A stretch of DNA of 35,974 bases from Welwitschia mirabilis (GCA_051453625.1 JBOZIK010000001.1:62296120-62332093), one strand, 5' to 3'. Shown: positions 11,579 through 22,670, numbered from the stretch's first letter. Notes: generated by a model not told the origin, from the letters alone. Made by a program: numbers and translations.

Positions 11579-11981
11579 AAAATTTGAAAATCACCTAAAA
11601 GTAACACGTGTTAAGATGAGACTTGAAAATGAGATTTGGTAATCCCTTTTGCTATTAAAAAGAGTCAAACCCCTAGCTTTTTATGCATTTTTATTTTTGC
11701 AATAGTATAATAAAGACATCTATAAATTTCATGGCATCTTAAATGCAAAAAGTAGATGTCTACAAATTTTAATACATCTACAATTAAGATGTCTACAATG
11801 AAATTTTTAGGTTTTTTCTGAAAAGAAATGATAGTTATTATAACCGTAGTAATAGTAGTTAAAGAAAAACACACATGCATAATTTAAATTTTAACTCTAC
11901 AACTACATCTAATCATAATATCAATTCATAAGATAAACGCAATGAAGTTGAAATGTTAAGGATGTTACCTATCTTACTTAC
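11579..11981 (-). other. putative intron of R2 between gag and second ORF, with motif array
   Basis: On the minus strand AG|GTAAGT at 11983-11976 is a perfect plant 5' splice consensus. TTTTCTTTTCTTAG at 11592-11579 resembles a 3' splice site with its pyrimidine tract. R3 has matching sites. Inside lie AAGACATCT (11713), GGCATCTT (11733), AGATGTCT (11753) and AAGATGTCT (11787). Splicing is inferred, not shown. Confidence 0.45.
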
Positions 11982-13905
11982 CTAATTAAGAAAGGTTCAA
12001 TCTCTAAATTCTTGCATGAATTGATTTATCCTTTAGTGCCTTGATATTTTATAGTCCTATTGAAAACTTGATCATTATTGCATTGAGTTGTAATGTAATT
12101 GTTATGCCTTGATTATCTACTACTAATGTGATAAGCATGCTTATTCTTGATTTTGAGGTCTAATTTATCTTTTGGTATTTAAACTTTCTTTGTTCTATTT
12201 TACATAAGATGATGTAACATTTACCATGCCTCTTGGCATTGTTAGTATAGTACTTGACTTTAAGTTTTATTAGACATCTATACTAATAATAACATCTACA
12301 ATGATAATAATAGCAAATAATGTTATTTGTATATGATAAGTGCTCACACCTCCATTTGTAATTCCATCTTTTGAATAGAGGAGTTGAAGTGATAGTTGTT
12401 TCCTCATTGGATTCTAATCCTCTCTTTTCATTTGGATTTCTGATTTTCTTGAGAAAGATATTCAAGTTTTCCTTACTTTATGTTAATTTTTCAAAAATTT
12501 TCTTCGAATCTAAAAGTTTCTATCTTACATTCTCCAAAACACATGTTAGTCTATCAATCTCAAATTTAAGGCTAAGTTTTAGTGGATAATTTATTGCAAG
12601 TATCCTTTTTTTGTTCAAATATCTTTTCACGATTATTAAGAAACCTTTTTTTTCTTTGCACATAACTTTTATAAATTAATAAACTCTTTATAAATTAAAT
12701 CATATTTTTTAAATAGTCATACTTGTCTCATCCTCGGTATCTGAATCATACCCATCTTCTAAATCATTGTTTTCATCTTGAGTGTGAGCTATAGTCATGT
12801 AGGAAGGATGTATTTTTCATTATCTAATGCTTCTTTTTATGAAGCCTCATCATCTTCATCCCATTAAGTAAAGAATAATTTCTTCTTTTTTGGCTTCTTC
12901 TATTGTTTATCTTCCTGCAATCTATTAGCTCTAGGACATTCCAAGGCAATATGTCCTCTTCCTCTACATATCTAACATTCTATTTTAAAAACACTTAACA
13001 AAGAAGAATTATTAGATGATTTACCTTTACTCTTATCTTTTGCTTAAAATTTATATAATCTTCTAATCTCATCTCTTCTATTATACTTATGTGAGAGTAG
13101 TATTTTTAATCTTTGCGTGATCAAGGCTAGTTCCTTATCTTCATCATTAGAATCATCTTCTTCATTAGTTTTTTACCCTTTCTTTTAATCTCTAATTTGT
13201 GCTTTATCTTGCATTAAGTGTAATGGATTTCTCCTTCAAGGCTCCATCTTGTATGAGGTTTATTTCATATGCTATAAGTGAACTTTGTAGTTCTTTTATC
13301 TTCTTGGTGTTGAAATCTCTAGATTCTTTCATGGTTGTGGTCTTAGGTTTATAATCAGGATCTAATTATCTAAAAATCTTTTGAATTACCTTTTATTATA
13401 GAATATCCTCTCCAATCCCATGTTTGTATTCACAATGTTTGCAACTCTGGTAAAGTACTCGTAAGTTCTTTCTTTTTAGATCATCTTTAAATTTTTAAAT
13501 TGGTTGTTTAAACTAGAAGCTTAGATTGTTTTACAACTAAAGTACCTTCATATATTCTAGTTAAACCATTCCAAATTTCTTGTATCATCTTGCAACTTGC
13601 TATTCTCTTAAACTTTTCTATAGATAAAGTCAAATAAAGAGCATTTTTAGCTTTAGAGTCATACATGAATGCACCTTTGTCTTCATTTGTCCAGTCTTTC
13701 CTTTTCTTGATTTGAGTAGTGGTATTACCTACAACATTTGTAGTGATCTCCATAGGATCTGTGTAATCTTATTCTATGCTTTACCATATCTAAAACTCAA
13801 AATAATATAAGTATACCCACATCCTCATCTTCCAATAGGCATAGTTTATTCCATCAAATAGTAGAGGTCTAATGAGTAGCATTGGATAGTTTACTTAAGG
13901 AATTT
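11982..13905 (-). pseudogene. copia-type gag of element R2
   Basis: Minus-strand relic. The ATG found in R3 is absent here. The N-terminal DUF4219/UBN2-type region keeps NYAYWKMRM and, at 13753-13508, the TQIKKRKDW-TNEDKGAFMYDSKAKNALY stretch followed by EIWNGL and YEGT. Zinc knuckle 1 at about 12990-12945 has CICRGRGHIALEC spacing with a stop after the first Cys. A coiled-coil-like charged region follows (12650-12430). A second knuckle at about 12330-12280 is mostly destroyed. The gag end aligns with R3 up to the splice-like GTAAGT. No protease or polymerase motif follows. The protein would have formed particles; this copy is dead. Confidence 0.82.
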
Positions 13906-13917
13906 ATTCCTTTTCAT

Positions 13918-13937
13918 GAGTATTCACTCTAATATCA
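13918..13937 (-). other. primer binding site of R2
   Basis: The minus strand reads TGATATTAGAGTGAATACTC two bases inside the 5' LTR. It is a decayed form of the tRNA-iMet type site also seen in R3 at 22918. Confidence 0.7.
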
Positions 13938-14353
13938 CTTAAGGATCGATTTAAGCTCAAAGAGGAGGGGTGAATGAGTTTCACAAGATAAAATATTAAA
14001 AATTACTAACACAACTATATGGAAACATACAATCAAAACACCTTACTAAATAACATGATTTCCCAACCTAGGTACATCCACACATAGAGGATAGCTTATA
14101 CTCACATCTCTAGTAGTTTTTTGGCATACCACTAACCTTACAATAAATGAGAGTCTTTTCATAAGGTAGTACTCTCTTCCCCTCAAGGGAAGAGTGGTTT
14201 TCATAGGTGCACCATGAACCTTTATAACAATGAAAGTCTCCTTACAAGGTAGCACTTTCTCCTTCATAAGAAATAATGGTTTTTATAATTAACCAATAAC
14301 CTTACATTCAATAAGTGTCTAAAAGCAAAGTAATCAATGCACACCCCTATAAG

Positions 14354-15198
14354 NNNNNNNNNNNNNNNNNNNNNNNNNNNNNNNNNNNNNNNNNNNNNNN
14401 NNNNNNNNNNNNNNNNNNNNNNNNNNNNNNNNNNNNNNNNNNNNNNNNNNNNNNNNNNNNNNNNNNNNNNNNNNNNNNNNNNNNNNNNNNNNNNNNNNNN
14501 NNNNNNNNNNNNNNNNNNNNNNNNNNNNNNNNNNNNNNNNNNNNNNNNNNNNNNNNNNNNNNNNNNNNNNNNNNNNNNNNNNNNNNNNNNNNNNNNNNNN
14601 NNNNNNNNNNNNNNNNNNNNNNNNNNNNNNNNNNNNNNNNNNNNNNNNNNNNNNNNNNNNNNNNNNNNNNNNNNNNNNNNNNNNNNNNNNNNNNNNNNNN
14701 NNNNNNNNNNNNNNNNNNNNNNNNNNNNNNNNNNNNNNNNNNNNNNNNNNNNNNNNNNNNNNNNNNNNNNNNNNNNNNNNNNNNNNNNNNNNNNNNNNNN
14801 NNNNNNNNNNNNNNNNNNNNNNNNNNNNNNNNNNNNNNNNNNNNNNNNNNNNNNNNNNNNNNNNNNNNNNNNNNNNNNNNNNNNNNNNNNNNNNNNNNNN
14901 NNNNNNNNNNNNNNNNNNNNNNNNNNNNNNNNNNNNNNNNNNNNNNNNNNNNNNNNNNNNNNNNNNNNNNNNNNNNNNNNNNNNNNNNNNNNNNNNNNNN
15001 NNNNNNNNNNNNNNNNNNNNNNNNNNNNNNNNNNNNNNNNNNNNNNNNNNNNNNNNNNNNNNNNNNNNNNNNNNNNNNNNNNNNNNNNNNNNNNNNNNNN
15101 NNNNNNNNNNNNNNNNNNNNNNNNNNNNNNNNNNNNNNNNNNNNNNNNNNNNNNNNNNNNNNNNNNNNNNNNNNNNNNNNNNNNNNNNNNNNNNNNNN
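14354..15198. other. assembly gap of 845 N inside the R2 5' LTR
   Basis: The flanks correspond to positions in the 3' LTR only about 315 bp apart. The stated gap is therefore too long, or hides an insertion of about 530 bp. Confidence 0.75.
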
Positions 15199-15356
15199 CT
15201 TTGATTTTTGACATTGATTCTTTATAACAATGAGGAAGATCTAGCTATTTGAGCTTGAAATGTAGTCATTTGATTCTGTAATCATCATGTAAAGGATAGC
15301 TCACATTTATGTTTTGGGCATGTAACTTCATTTTTAATTGATTTGAACTTTGATCT

Positions 15357-15632
15357 GAGACATCGTGAATTTATAAGTGTCTTCACTCTAAATGTCTTCA
15401 CTTTTATAGATGTCTTAAGTCAACTTGCCTAGATTCTGATGAATTTTTCACTGTAGTATCCTTGGATACTTGTGATCATAAATCTGTAATGTACAAGTCT
15501 ATTACTTACTTAAAACGTAATACATTAATTAAAAATAAACTTTTTAACCTATTCTAGATTAATACATTTGAGACGTCTTCATTTTTCTAAACATCTTTAT
15601 TTAAGATGTTTTTAATTTCTCAGATGTCTTCA
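15357..15632. repeat. AAGACGTCTT-type motif array in the R2 5' LTR
   Basis: Copies include GAGACATCG (15358), AAATGTCTT (15390), AGATGTCTT (about 15408) and an undecayed AGACGTCTTC (15571-15580). The site at 15571 is AAGATGTCTTC in the 3' LTR (8679). The site at 15390 is AGACGTCTT there (8496). Confidence 0.75.
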
Positions 15633-15794
15633 AACAATTGATTTTTTAGTTTAGAATCTAATTCTTTTCATGAAATATTACATTTGAAGATCCATCATGA
15701 TTTAGTATCTTTCAAGATATAATTTACTTATAATGACCTATCTACACAAAGATACAAAATACTTGATAAGTGAAATCATCAAAATAGAGTAATA

Positions 15795-16243
15795 TAACCT
15801 CTTACAAAGAAATTAAAAGATTCATTAGCAAGAAGCTAGCATTGCTAACATCATTTTCTCTTGGATATTTTTTATTGTTATTCTTCATTCATACTTATGT
15901 TAACATAACAACATCAAGGAGCTTAAAATCTTCATCAAAGTAATATCATTAGGTTAGTTATTGTATGATGTTTTTGGTTTACATTATGGACTATCTTATT
16001 ATTAAATATTATTGTAAAGTTCATTCTTAAATATCAAATACCTTGTAAGAAAACCCTTGTAGGGGTGTGTATTTGATATTATACTTTTAGGCACTTATTT
16101 GATATACGGTTATTAGTAAACTAGAAAATTATTATACCCTTAAGAGAAAGAGAGTGCTACATTACGAGGAATCTTTTACTATTATAAAGATTCATGATGC
16201 ATCTATGAATACTACTATTCCCTTGAGGAGGAAAGAGTGGTAT
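15795..16243 (+). repeat. R3 5' LTR, segment 2
   Basis: It begins with TAACC (right copy of the R2 target duplication), continues the LTR from segment 1, and ends at GAGTGGTAT where element T starts. It matches 29668-29842 and 30681-30830 of the 3' LTR and supplies the part lost in that LTR's 838-N gap. Confidence 0.85.
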
Positions 16244-16463
16244 TGTTAGGATGTAATGTCAACGTCCAAAATCAACTTTCCTTCATTTTCTCAACTTCCT
16301 TGCATTTTCTCAACTTTCCTTAATTTTCTTTGATTTTTTCTTGATTTTTTCTACCTACTATTTTCCTCCTTCTCAAATTGTATTTATTGAGGCTAGACCT
16401 CAAAAATTATATAGAACATGTTTAGCTATTTTATTTCTAAATTCATGAGTTCATTCTCTCTCA
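16244..16463 (+). repeat. 5' LTR of T
   Basis: 220 bp from TGTTAGGATG to TTCTCTCTCA. It contains three exact-period 19-bp repeats starting TCAACTT (16272-16328) and a perfect inverted repeat TTGAGG-CTAGA-CCTCAA (16387-16403), followed by a TATATAG-like sequence near 16409. Confidence 0.92.
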
Positions 16464-16465
16464 TT

Positions 16466-16483
16466 TGGTATCAGAGCCTGGGT
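16466..16483 (+). other. primer binding site of T (tRNA-iMet)
   Basis: TGGTATCAGAGCCTGGGT lies two bases after the LTR. It is the usual copia primer site, complementary to the 3' end of initiator tRNA-Met. Confidence 0.93.
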
Positions 16484-16511
16484 TACATTGTTGAAGCTTC
16501 AATAAGAAGGG

Positions 16512-17450
16512 ATGGTAGCTAATGGTAATTTAAATGCCTCCATCTCCTTGTCTTCTCCTATCTTTAAAGGAGAACATTATGATTATTGGACATCAAGATG
16601 AAGACATTGTTAAGGGCCTAAAATCTTTAGGATCTGATCATAACAGTTCCTATAAGCATCACAGATATTGCAGCTATTGTAGCATTGGAAAGAAAAAATT
16701 TAAGAGAATTATACATTCTTTAGACAAGTGTCAGTGATATAATATTTCCTAAGATTACTAATCACATTGATGTGAAAGAAGTTTGGGAAGCTCTTGAGAT
16801 CAAGTAAAGAAAGTAAGATTGCAAACTCTCACTAGATAATGTGAGACTCTAATTATAAAAGAATCTGAATCTCTTAAGCACTATGTTAATCATCTTTAAG
16901 AGATTTTGAATGCACTATAAGCAAATGGTGAAGATGTCAAAGAATCAAAGATTATGAATAATATCCTTCGCATAGTTGCAAGACATTATGATTCTATTGT
17001 TTATGCAATATTAGAAAGCAAAGATGTCGATACTTTGACAATGGTTGAGCTTATTGAAAGCTTTAAAACATTTGAGCAAAGAAATTAGTTGCATGAATAA
17101 TACACAATAAATGCATTTTAGATCCACAAGAATACTATGAGATCTCCATGCCAAAAATGGCATCAACATCAATCCATAAACCAATCCAATGGTCATGGAT
17201 TTTGAAGTCACAAATACAATAGTCATCCTAACTAAAGTTTTCATCGATAAAGACAAGATCAAGAATTTGACGAAGCTAGATCTAATACATCTAGATCTAG
17301 AAGGTGGTATAGCTACTGCAAGAAAGAAAATCATACTAAATCCAATTGTTGAAAGAAGAAAATGTTTCAGAATAAAGATGTTGTACATTATGTAGAAGAA
17401 GAAATATTAGCCTATGAAGAACTCTTTTTTTAAAAGAAAGTAAAGATCAG
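16512..17450 (+). pseudogene. T gag region (UBN2 and zinc knuckle)
   Basis: The start is ATG at 16512, about 30 bp after the primer site. The N-terminus reads SPIFKGEHYDYWTS, the typical opening of copia gag. A UBN2-type stretch follows over roughly 16650-17090, including KEVWEALEIK and VARHYDSIVYAILESKD. The zinc knuckle is at 17308-17349 (YSYCKKENHTKSNC). Its first Cys is Tyr, while the remaining Cys, His and Cys are kept. Several TGG and CAG codons have become stops and the frame shifts at least twice. In the family this protein coats and packages the element RNA. Here it directly precedes the protease region. Confidence 0.88.
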
Positions 17451-17459
17451 AATTCATTT

Positions 17460-18835
17460 CTGACAACCAATGATCAAGAATATTCGGATTCAAGGATTGA
17501 TTAGTATGTTAATAGTGGATGCAGTCATCACATGACTGGTGACAAATTCCTACTTTTAGATCTACATAAACATGATGGAGAAGTTATAGTTGGAATAGGC
17601 ACTAAGAAAATGATTACAGAAATCTAATCTATAAACTTTACAACAATACCATGTAATTCATTTATGATTTATAACATTTATCTAGTTCTTAATCTAAAAA
17701 AGTATCTTTTAAGTATTGGTCAACTTTGTTCTAAAGGTTATATAGTATCATTTGGCAATGGTTTTTGTAAGATTACTGAAAGTCAAGATAAGGAAATTGC
17801 ATTGATTCTAATGAGTCAGAATAGGATGTACAAATTACAGATCCAAAAAGAGATTAATTTTCAACTAGTAAATAAATCAGATCTATGGATATGGCATCTT
17901 AAACTAGGACATGTCAATTTCAAGTTAATGGACACTATGCAAAAAAAGCAATTTGTTCAAGGTATGCGCCATTTCTTACTTCCTGATTTAATAGATTGTC
18001 GAATATATTCTATAGGAAAAGCAAAAATACCACCATTTCAAAGTATAGAGGAAGATGTACACATTGTTTAGATTTATACATATAAATTTATGTGATCCAA
18101 TGTAAACATTAAGCTTTGAAAAGGCACGATATGTGTTTGTTATCATTAGATGATTATTTTAGAATGTGCTGAGGTTTTTTCCTTCAGAAGAAAGATGAAG
18201 TATTAGGTTTCTTTAAGATATACAAAAATATGATAAAAACACAAAAAGAATCTAAAGTAAAAAAAAAATTCAAAATGATCAAGGAAAATAATTTACCTCA
18301 CATGATTTTAAATTATATTGTAAAGATCATGGCATAATTCATTAGACAACTGTAGGCTATACACCTCAACAAAATGGTAGAGCTAAGAGAAAAATCAAAT
18401 AATAATAGGAATGGCAAGATGCTTACTATAATATTCTATGTTAGATAAAGTTTTTTGGATGAAGCCTGTTCCATAGCAATCTATATTTTAAATTGAGTGT
18501 TATCAAAAATCTTAAACGATACAAATCCTTTTGAATCATGGTATGGTTATAGACCAAACATTTTTTACCTGAAGATTTTTGGTTCATTATGCTATGTTAN
18601 NNNNNNNNNNNNNNNNNNNNNNNNNNNNNNNNNNNNNNNNNNNNNNNNNNNNNNNNNNNNNNNNNNNNNNNNNNNNNNNNNNNNNNNNNNNNNNNNNNNA
18701 TTATGCTATGTCAAGATTCCAAAACAACTATGGCAAAAAGGGGATGGGAGGGGGGGGGGGTGTATTTTTCTTAATTATGAGGAAAACTTAAAAGCTTATC
18801 GATGCCTTGATCCAGATCACAACAAAATTTTAATT
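17460..18835 (+). pseudogene. T protease and integrase region
   Basis: The aspartic protease motif reads NSGCSHHMTG: the catalytic Asp is Asn (AAT, 17511-17513) and the preceding Trp is a stop. A continuous stretch (17664-18071) includes NLKKYLLSIGQL and the GAG-pre-integrase motif WHLKLGHVN (about 17892-17918); one of the following Cys is Tyr. In the integrase core the first Asp is Asn (18085-18087), the DDY motif is visible at 18149-18157 in another frame, and the catalytic Glu is Lys (18385-18387) in the TPQQNG motif. The C-terminal FGSLCYV motif borders a 100-N gap (18600-18699) with a repeated 14-bp flank. The tract from 18750 to 18760 is eleven G. Confidence 0.88.
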
Positions 18836-18839
18836 TCCA

Positions 18840-20960
18840 AAGATGTTAAAATCCTTGAGAATTCCTCGTCATCTTATACCCCCTTAAATAATACTTCTTT
18901 ATCATCTCCCTTTTCCTCCCACCCCATTTCCCATTCCCTTGCCTCAATACATTATACACCCATCTATATAATGTCCTACCTTAACCACCCCACTTTCCTA
19001 ACCTTTCTTCAAGTAATAAACCCCTCCATTTTAACCTCTCATTTCTTAAAACCCACAACTCCCTCTTCTTCCCTAGTTACCATCCCCATGGCTCCTACTA
19101 CACCTCCTAGCCCATCTTCCTTCACCTTTTTATAGTATTTACTCGAGGATGCCTTAATGTCTATCACCCAACCTTCTAAATGTTGGACACGAATTATTCC
19201 CGCTACCATATCTACCATGGGCCTCCCTCCCCCAAACTGCCTAACACTCTCTTCATTTTTGGCAAATTTTCGTAAGCGTCACTCCCAGCCGACAGCAAAT
19301 TGTAATTTTGGCTAATAGTCCATCATAAGTGTAGCATTCACAGTACTCTTCCCTATCATCAACCCTATGTGCTCAACACTGTTTCCGCCTGTAGTGCACC
19401 TTTCTCGTACGTTACTTTGCGCTCTTGTCAACCACTCTCCTGTGCCATTTNNNNNNNNNNNNNNNNNNNNNNNNNNNNNNNNNNNNNNNNNNNNNNNNNN
19501 NNNNNNNNNNNNNNNNNNNNNNNNNNNNNNNNNNNNNNNNNNNNNNNNNNTTTGTAAAGCTGTAAACCCACCTCCCCATGTATCACCCTCTTCTCCAGCA
19601 TGCTTGCCACCATCGTTCCTGCTGTTGTTGCTCCTGCTTTCATGGCAACTCCATTGCACTCTATAGTTGTAGCTCCATTACACTTCACAGCTACTTTATT
19701 ATGACCTGTCATCACTTCACCGTGCTCCACTGTAGATCTCTTTTACCCCACTGCTACTTCATTGCATCCTACTGCCACTACACCATGCCCTACCATTCTA
19801 GTCAAGTGCTTCTCCATTACTGATATGCACTTCTTTACTATCGACATGTCATGCCCTGCCACTGACAGGTGCCTCATCGGTGCTTGACTATGTCCCACAG
19901 TCTCCCTTTCCATGCTTCACCGTGCTTCTTGCCTGTAGTGCCCACTCTCATAACCATCGCCATTGTTGCTATTCCTTTAGATGTTGTTGCTCCTACTGTT
20001 GCCTTGCTTGAATCTTACTTCACTAGCCTTCCTTCCACCAAACATAACTTATGCCCTAATGTAGCTTCTTTTCACTCTCTTGATGCTAACCAATCACCTT
20101 ACACCATTAATAAGTGATCTACTAGCATTGCTTAACTTGCAAGTCTCTCAAATGTTATTGCTAATGTCTGCCTATTCGGCCCTATGTCATGCTCTAATGC
20201 CATTCTTCCAACTGCCTCATCCTCTGATTCACTACGTCCACCAATGTAACAGTGTCTTGCTTTTGCTTGCTCATAGGAATTACCTCACTGCACCACTCCG
20301 CGTCTTCACAGAATGATGGCTTCCAATGCTATCGAGCTGCTACTCTTTAGCACTCCAAGTGATCAGATTACTACTTAAGCAGCATTCTCTTTGTGTACAA
20401 CAACATCCCTCCATCAATTAACACACTGCTGACTGCCCATGACACATCACTCTGCCTAGCCAGCATTAATTATATGCATGGAACCTTTCACATTTTTCTG
20501 TAAACCTTCCCTTCATTTGTCCACCACATGTTGTACCTCATGCTTCTCATTTTTTTAAGGGGTCCAATTCTAAAGACCCCCTATTCCTCTTTAGACAATT
20601 TTAATAATACCCCTTATATCTATATCAAACCCCATATTATTCTAGGGGGATTTCTTTTCCAACCTCTATCCTTCATGTGTTATTCTCTATGTAATACTTA
20701 TAGTTCCTACCCTTCTTCTCTACTCGGCTCTAAGAGTCACTTACTTATATCCCTTACAATGCCTTTACATCCTCCTATCATGGCATTTTCTACCCCCTTC
20801 CTTATCCCTAAACATTCTCTATCCTAATCCCTCCTTCATTGAAGACTTTGATTCCATCTATCACCATAATGATCTGGATTACCTATCCCTTGTTGCAATA
20901 ATGAGGGGAGAAGATAACCTAGAACCTTCCACTGTTAAACAAGAACTAACACTTCCATGA
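18840..20960 (+). other. expanded Ser/Thr/Pro-rich linker between T integrase and reverse transcriptase
   Basis: In copia elements a serine- and proline-rich linker of a few hundred bases usually separates integrase from reverse transcriptase. Here about 2.1 kb lie between them. The first part (to 19135) translates as a Ser/Pro/Thr-rich chain in the integrase frame. The rest is C- and T-rich on the plus strand, richer in GC than its surroundings, with stretches such as PTATSLHPTATTPCP. A 100-N gap is at 19451-19550. Frames are broken and I recognise no domain on either strand. It may be an expanded linker or a captured or inserted piece of foreign sequence. Confidence 0.6.
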
Positions 20961-22460
20961 TAAAACAATGCAATGCATTATGAAATGTCATAAATCACTA
21001 AAAATCAAACCTAGACTCTAGTCCTACGACCAACACATAAATCCATAATAGGCCTTACATGGGTATTTTATATTAAGCGAGATCAAAACGGGTTTATTAA
21101 AAAATATAAAGCTTGCCTTGTCGTCAAAGGTTATAATCAACATCAAGGTTGTGATTTTGAAGAAAGCTTTGCTCTAGTACCATGAGTTAAATTAGTTAAA
21201 ATTTTTCTAGCCATTGCTATCAAATTAAATACTCAAATTCTTCAACTTGATGTAGTTTCAGCCTTTTTGAATGGTTAATTGAAAGAAGAAGTATATGTCA
21301 AATAGCCATAGGATTTTATAGATAAAAATTATCCCAATCATGTTTACTACTCATACAAAGCTCTATATGGACTTAAGCAGGCACCAAAAGCTTGGTTTAA
21401 AAGAATCCATAAATTCTTCATAAATTCAGGCTTTCAGTGTCTATCTTTTAAATCAAATATTTATAAGAAAATAGTAAATGATAATTATACCTTTATTTTC
21501 TTATATGTTGACAACCTGATATATTTTTCTTTCTTAACTCTGATGAATAGAATATTTTGACAAATGATGAAAAAGAAATTTGAGATGACCAATGTGGATG
21601 AGATAACCTATTTTATTGGGATTGAAATAAAGAAGGATCCCTTCTCTGTATATCTATACTAGCCAAGATTTACATAAACTTTGCTTCAAAGGTTCAAATA
21701 TAAAAAATCATAAACTAGCATTCACTCCACTTCCTGTCAATATCAAACTTACAAAATATTATGATTTACCTATTGTTAAAGTCACATTATATCACTCACT
21801 CATTAGAATTTTATTATACTTATTGAATACAAGAGCTGATATTTAGTTCAGTATCAACTATCTTTCAAGGTTTATGTAAAATCCTAAACTCTCACACTAG
21901 AAAGTTGCTAAGCATGTTCTTAGATATTTGAAAAACACAAGTTCCTTTGGTCTCAGATATCACAAGAATAAAAAAACTTAGTTTTTCATTGTTACTTAGA
22001 TACTAATTGGGGAGGTTGTCTTGATGATCGCAAATCAACAATAGGTTATTGCTTATTTTTTGGACATTCACTAATCTCTTATTCTTCCCAAAAATAGAAT
22101 ATAGTAGTAGTTTCATCTACAGAATCAGAATGTATTACTCTTTTTAAAGTTGTAAAGCAACCTATTTGGATACATTCACTACTCTTAGAAATGTGCTTTT
22201 TTAATAGAGCACCAATTCAACTGTTTTGTGATAATACTATAGTTATTGCTATTGCAAAGAATCCAGTATTTCATATACAAACTAAACATATAGATATCAA
22301 GCATCACTTTATTAGAAATCTGATTAACAAGGATTTTATCAAGATTGATCATATAGAATCTAGTTTTCAATCAGCAGATATATTTACAAAACCACTTGCT
22401 CGAGAAGATTTTATTGGATTTAGAAATTTTTTGGCTATTGAAGAAGTTGACACTAAGTAA
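20961..22460 (+). pseudogene. T reverse transcriptase and RNase H
   Basis: One frame from about 20965 to 21660 gives the copia reverse transcriptase: WVFYIKRDQNGFIKKYKACL, LDVVSAFLNG (21246-21275, catalytic Asp kept), ALYGLKQAPKAWF (from 21360) and LYVDNLIYF, where the second Asp of YVDD is Asn (AAC, 21513-21515). In-frame stops lie after SFALVP and AFLNG. RNase H follows after frameshifts: DDRKSTIGYC at 22023, SSTESE near 22120, then NPVFHIQTKHIDIKHHFIR and ADIFTKPLA, ending in TAA at 22458-22460 just before the 3' LTR. Family and order are certain; activity is excluded by the lost Asp and the stops. Confidence 0.93.
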
Positions 22461-22465
22461 GGAAA
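22457..22465 (+). other. polypurine tract of T
   Basis: AGTAAGGAAA directly precedes TGTTAGG of the 3' LTR and overlaps the RNase H stop codon. It is short and interrupted by a T. Confidence 0.6.
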
Positions 22466-22665
22466 TGTTAGGATGTGATGTCAACATCCAAAATCAACTT
22501 CCCTTGATTTTCTCAACTTCCCTTGATTTTTTTAATTCTTCCTTGATTTCCTATACTTATTATATTCCTTCTTCTCAAATTGTATTTATTGAGGCTTGAT
22601 CTCAAAAATCATATAGAATATGTTTAGCTATTTTATTCTTGAATTTGCAAGTTCATTCTCTCTCA
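22466..22665 (+). repeat. 3' LTR of T
   Basis: 200 bp, TGTTAGGATG to TTCTCTCTCA, alignable along its length to the 5' LTR but clearly diverged. It has two good and one weak copy of the 19-bp repeat (22494-22550). The inverted repeat near 22589 has lost one pair (TTGAGG/TCTCAA). Confidence 0.92.
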
Positions 22666-22670
22666 GTTGT

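Larger units (their letters stand above)
7369..15794 (-). mobile_element. R2: minus-strand element of the R family nested in the R3 5' LTR
   Basis: In element orientation: 5' LTR 15794-13940, primer site 13937-13918, gag 13905-11982, putative intron 11981-11579, second ORF 11578-9663, polypurine tract 8922-8909 and 3' LTR 8908-7369. Flanking 5-mers AAACC (7364-7368) and TAACC (15795-15799) agree at four of five bases and are taken as the target duplication. The two flanks join to restore the R3 LTR, as shown by the uninterrupted copy near 29650-29690. It has the same gene set as R3 and also lacks polymerase genes. Confidence 0.82.
13940..15794 (-). repeat. R2 5' LTR
   Basis: On the minus strand it starts near TATTACTCTATTTTGATG (15794) and ends just before the primer site. 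It aligns with the R2 3' LTR on both sides of the 845-N gap. The flanks match 7993 and about 8308 of the 3' LTR, so about 315 bp should be missing. Confidence 0.8.
16244..22665 (+). mobile_element. T: Ty1/copia retrotransposon with both LTRs, nested in the R3 5' LTR
   Basis: Two short LTRs (16244-16463 and 22466-22665), both TG...CA, flank a primer site, gag, protease, integrase, reverse transcriptase and RNase H in copia order on the plus strand. Flanking 5-mers GGTAT (16239-16243) and GTTGT (22666-22670) agree at three of five bases as an eroded target duplication. Outside sequence joins as GAGTGGTAT plus CTTGCGAGG, matching GAGTGCTATCTTGCAAGG in the R3 3' LTR. Two 100-N gaps lie inside. 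Many stops, frameshifts and lost catalytic residues show it is inactive. Confidence 0.92.

Noticed and set aside
14264-15214. Long apparent reading frames across 14264-15214 and 29829-30782
   Set aside because: They consist almost entirely of N and have no coding content.
17011-17388. Minus-strand frame of 125 codons opposite T gag
   Set aside because: It is antisense to a clear gag region and resembles no known family.
19312-19730. Minus-strand Gly/Ala-rich frames in the C-rich linker of T
   Set aside because: Low-complexity antisense of a C/T-rich stretch interrupted by a gap; no start context or domain supports a gene.
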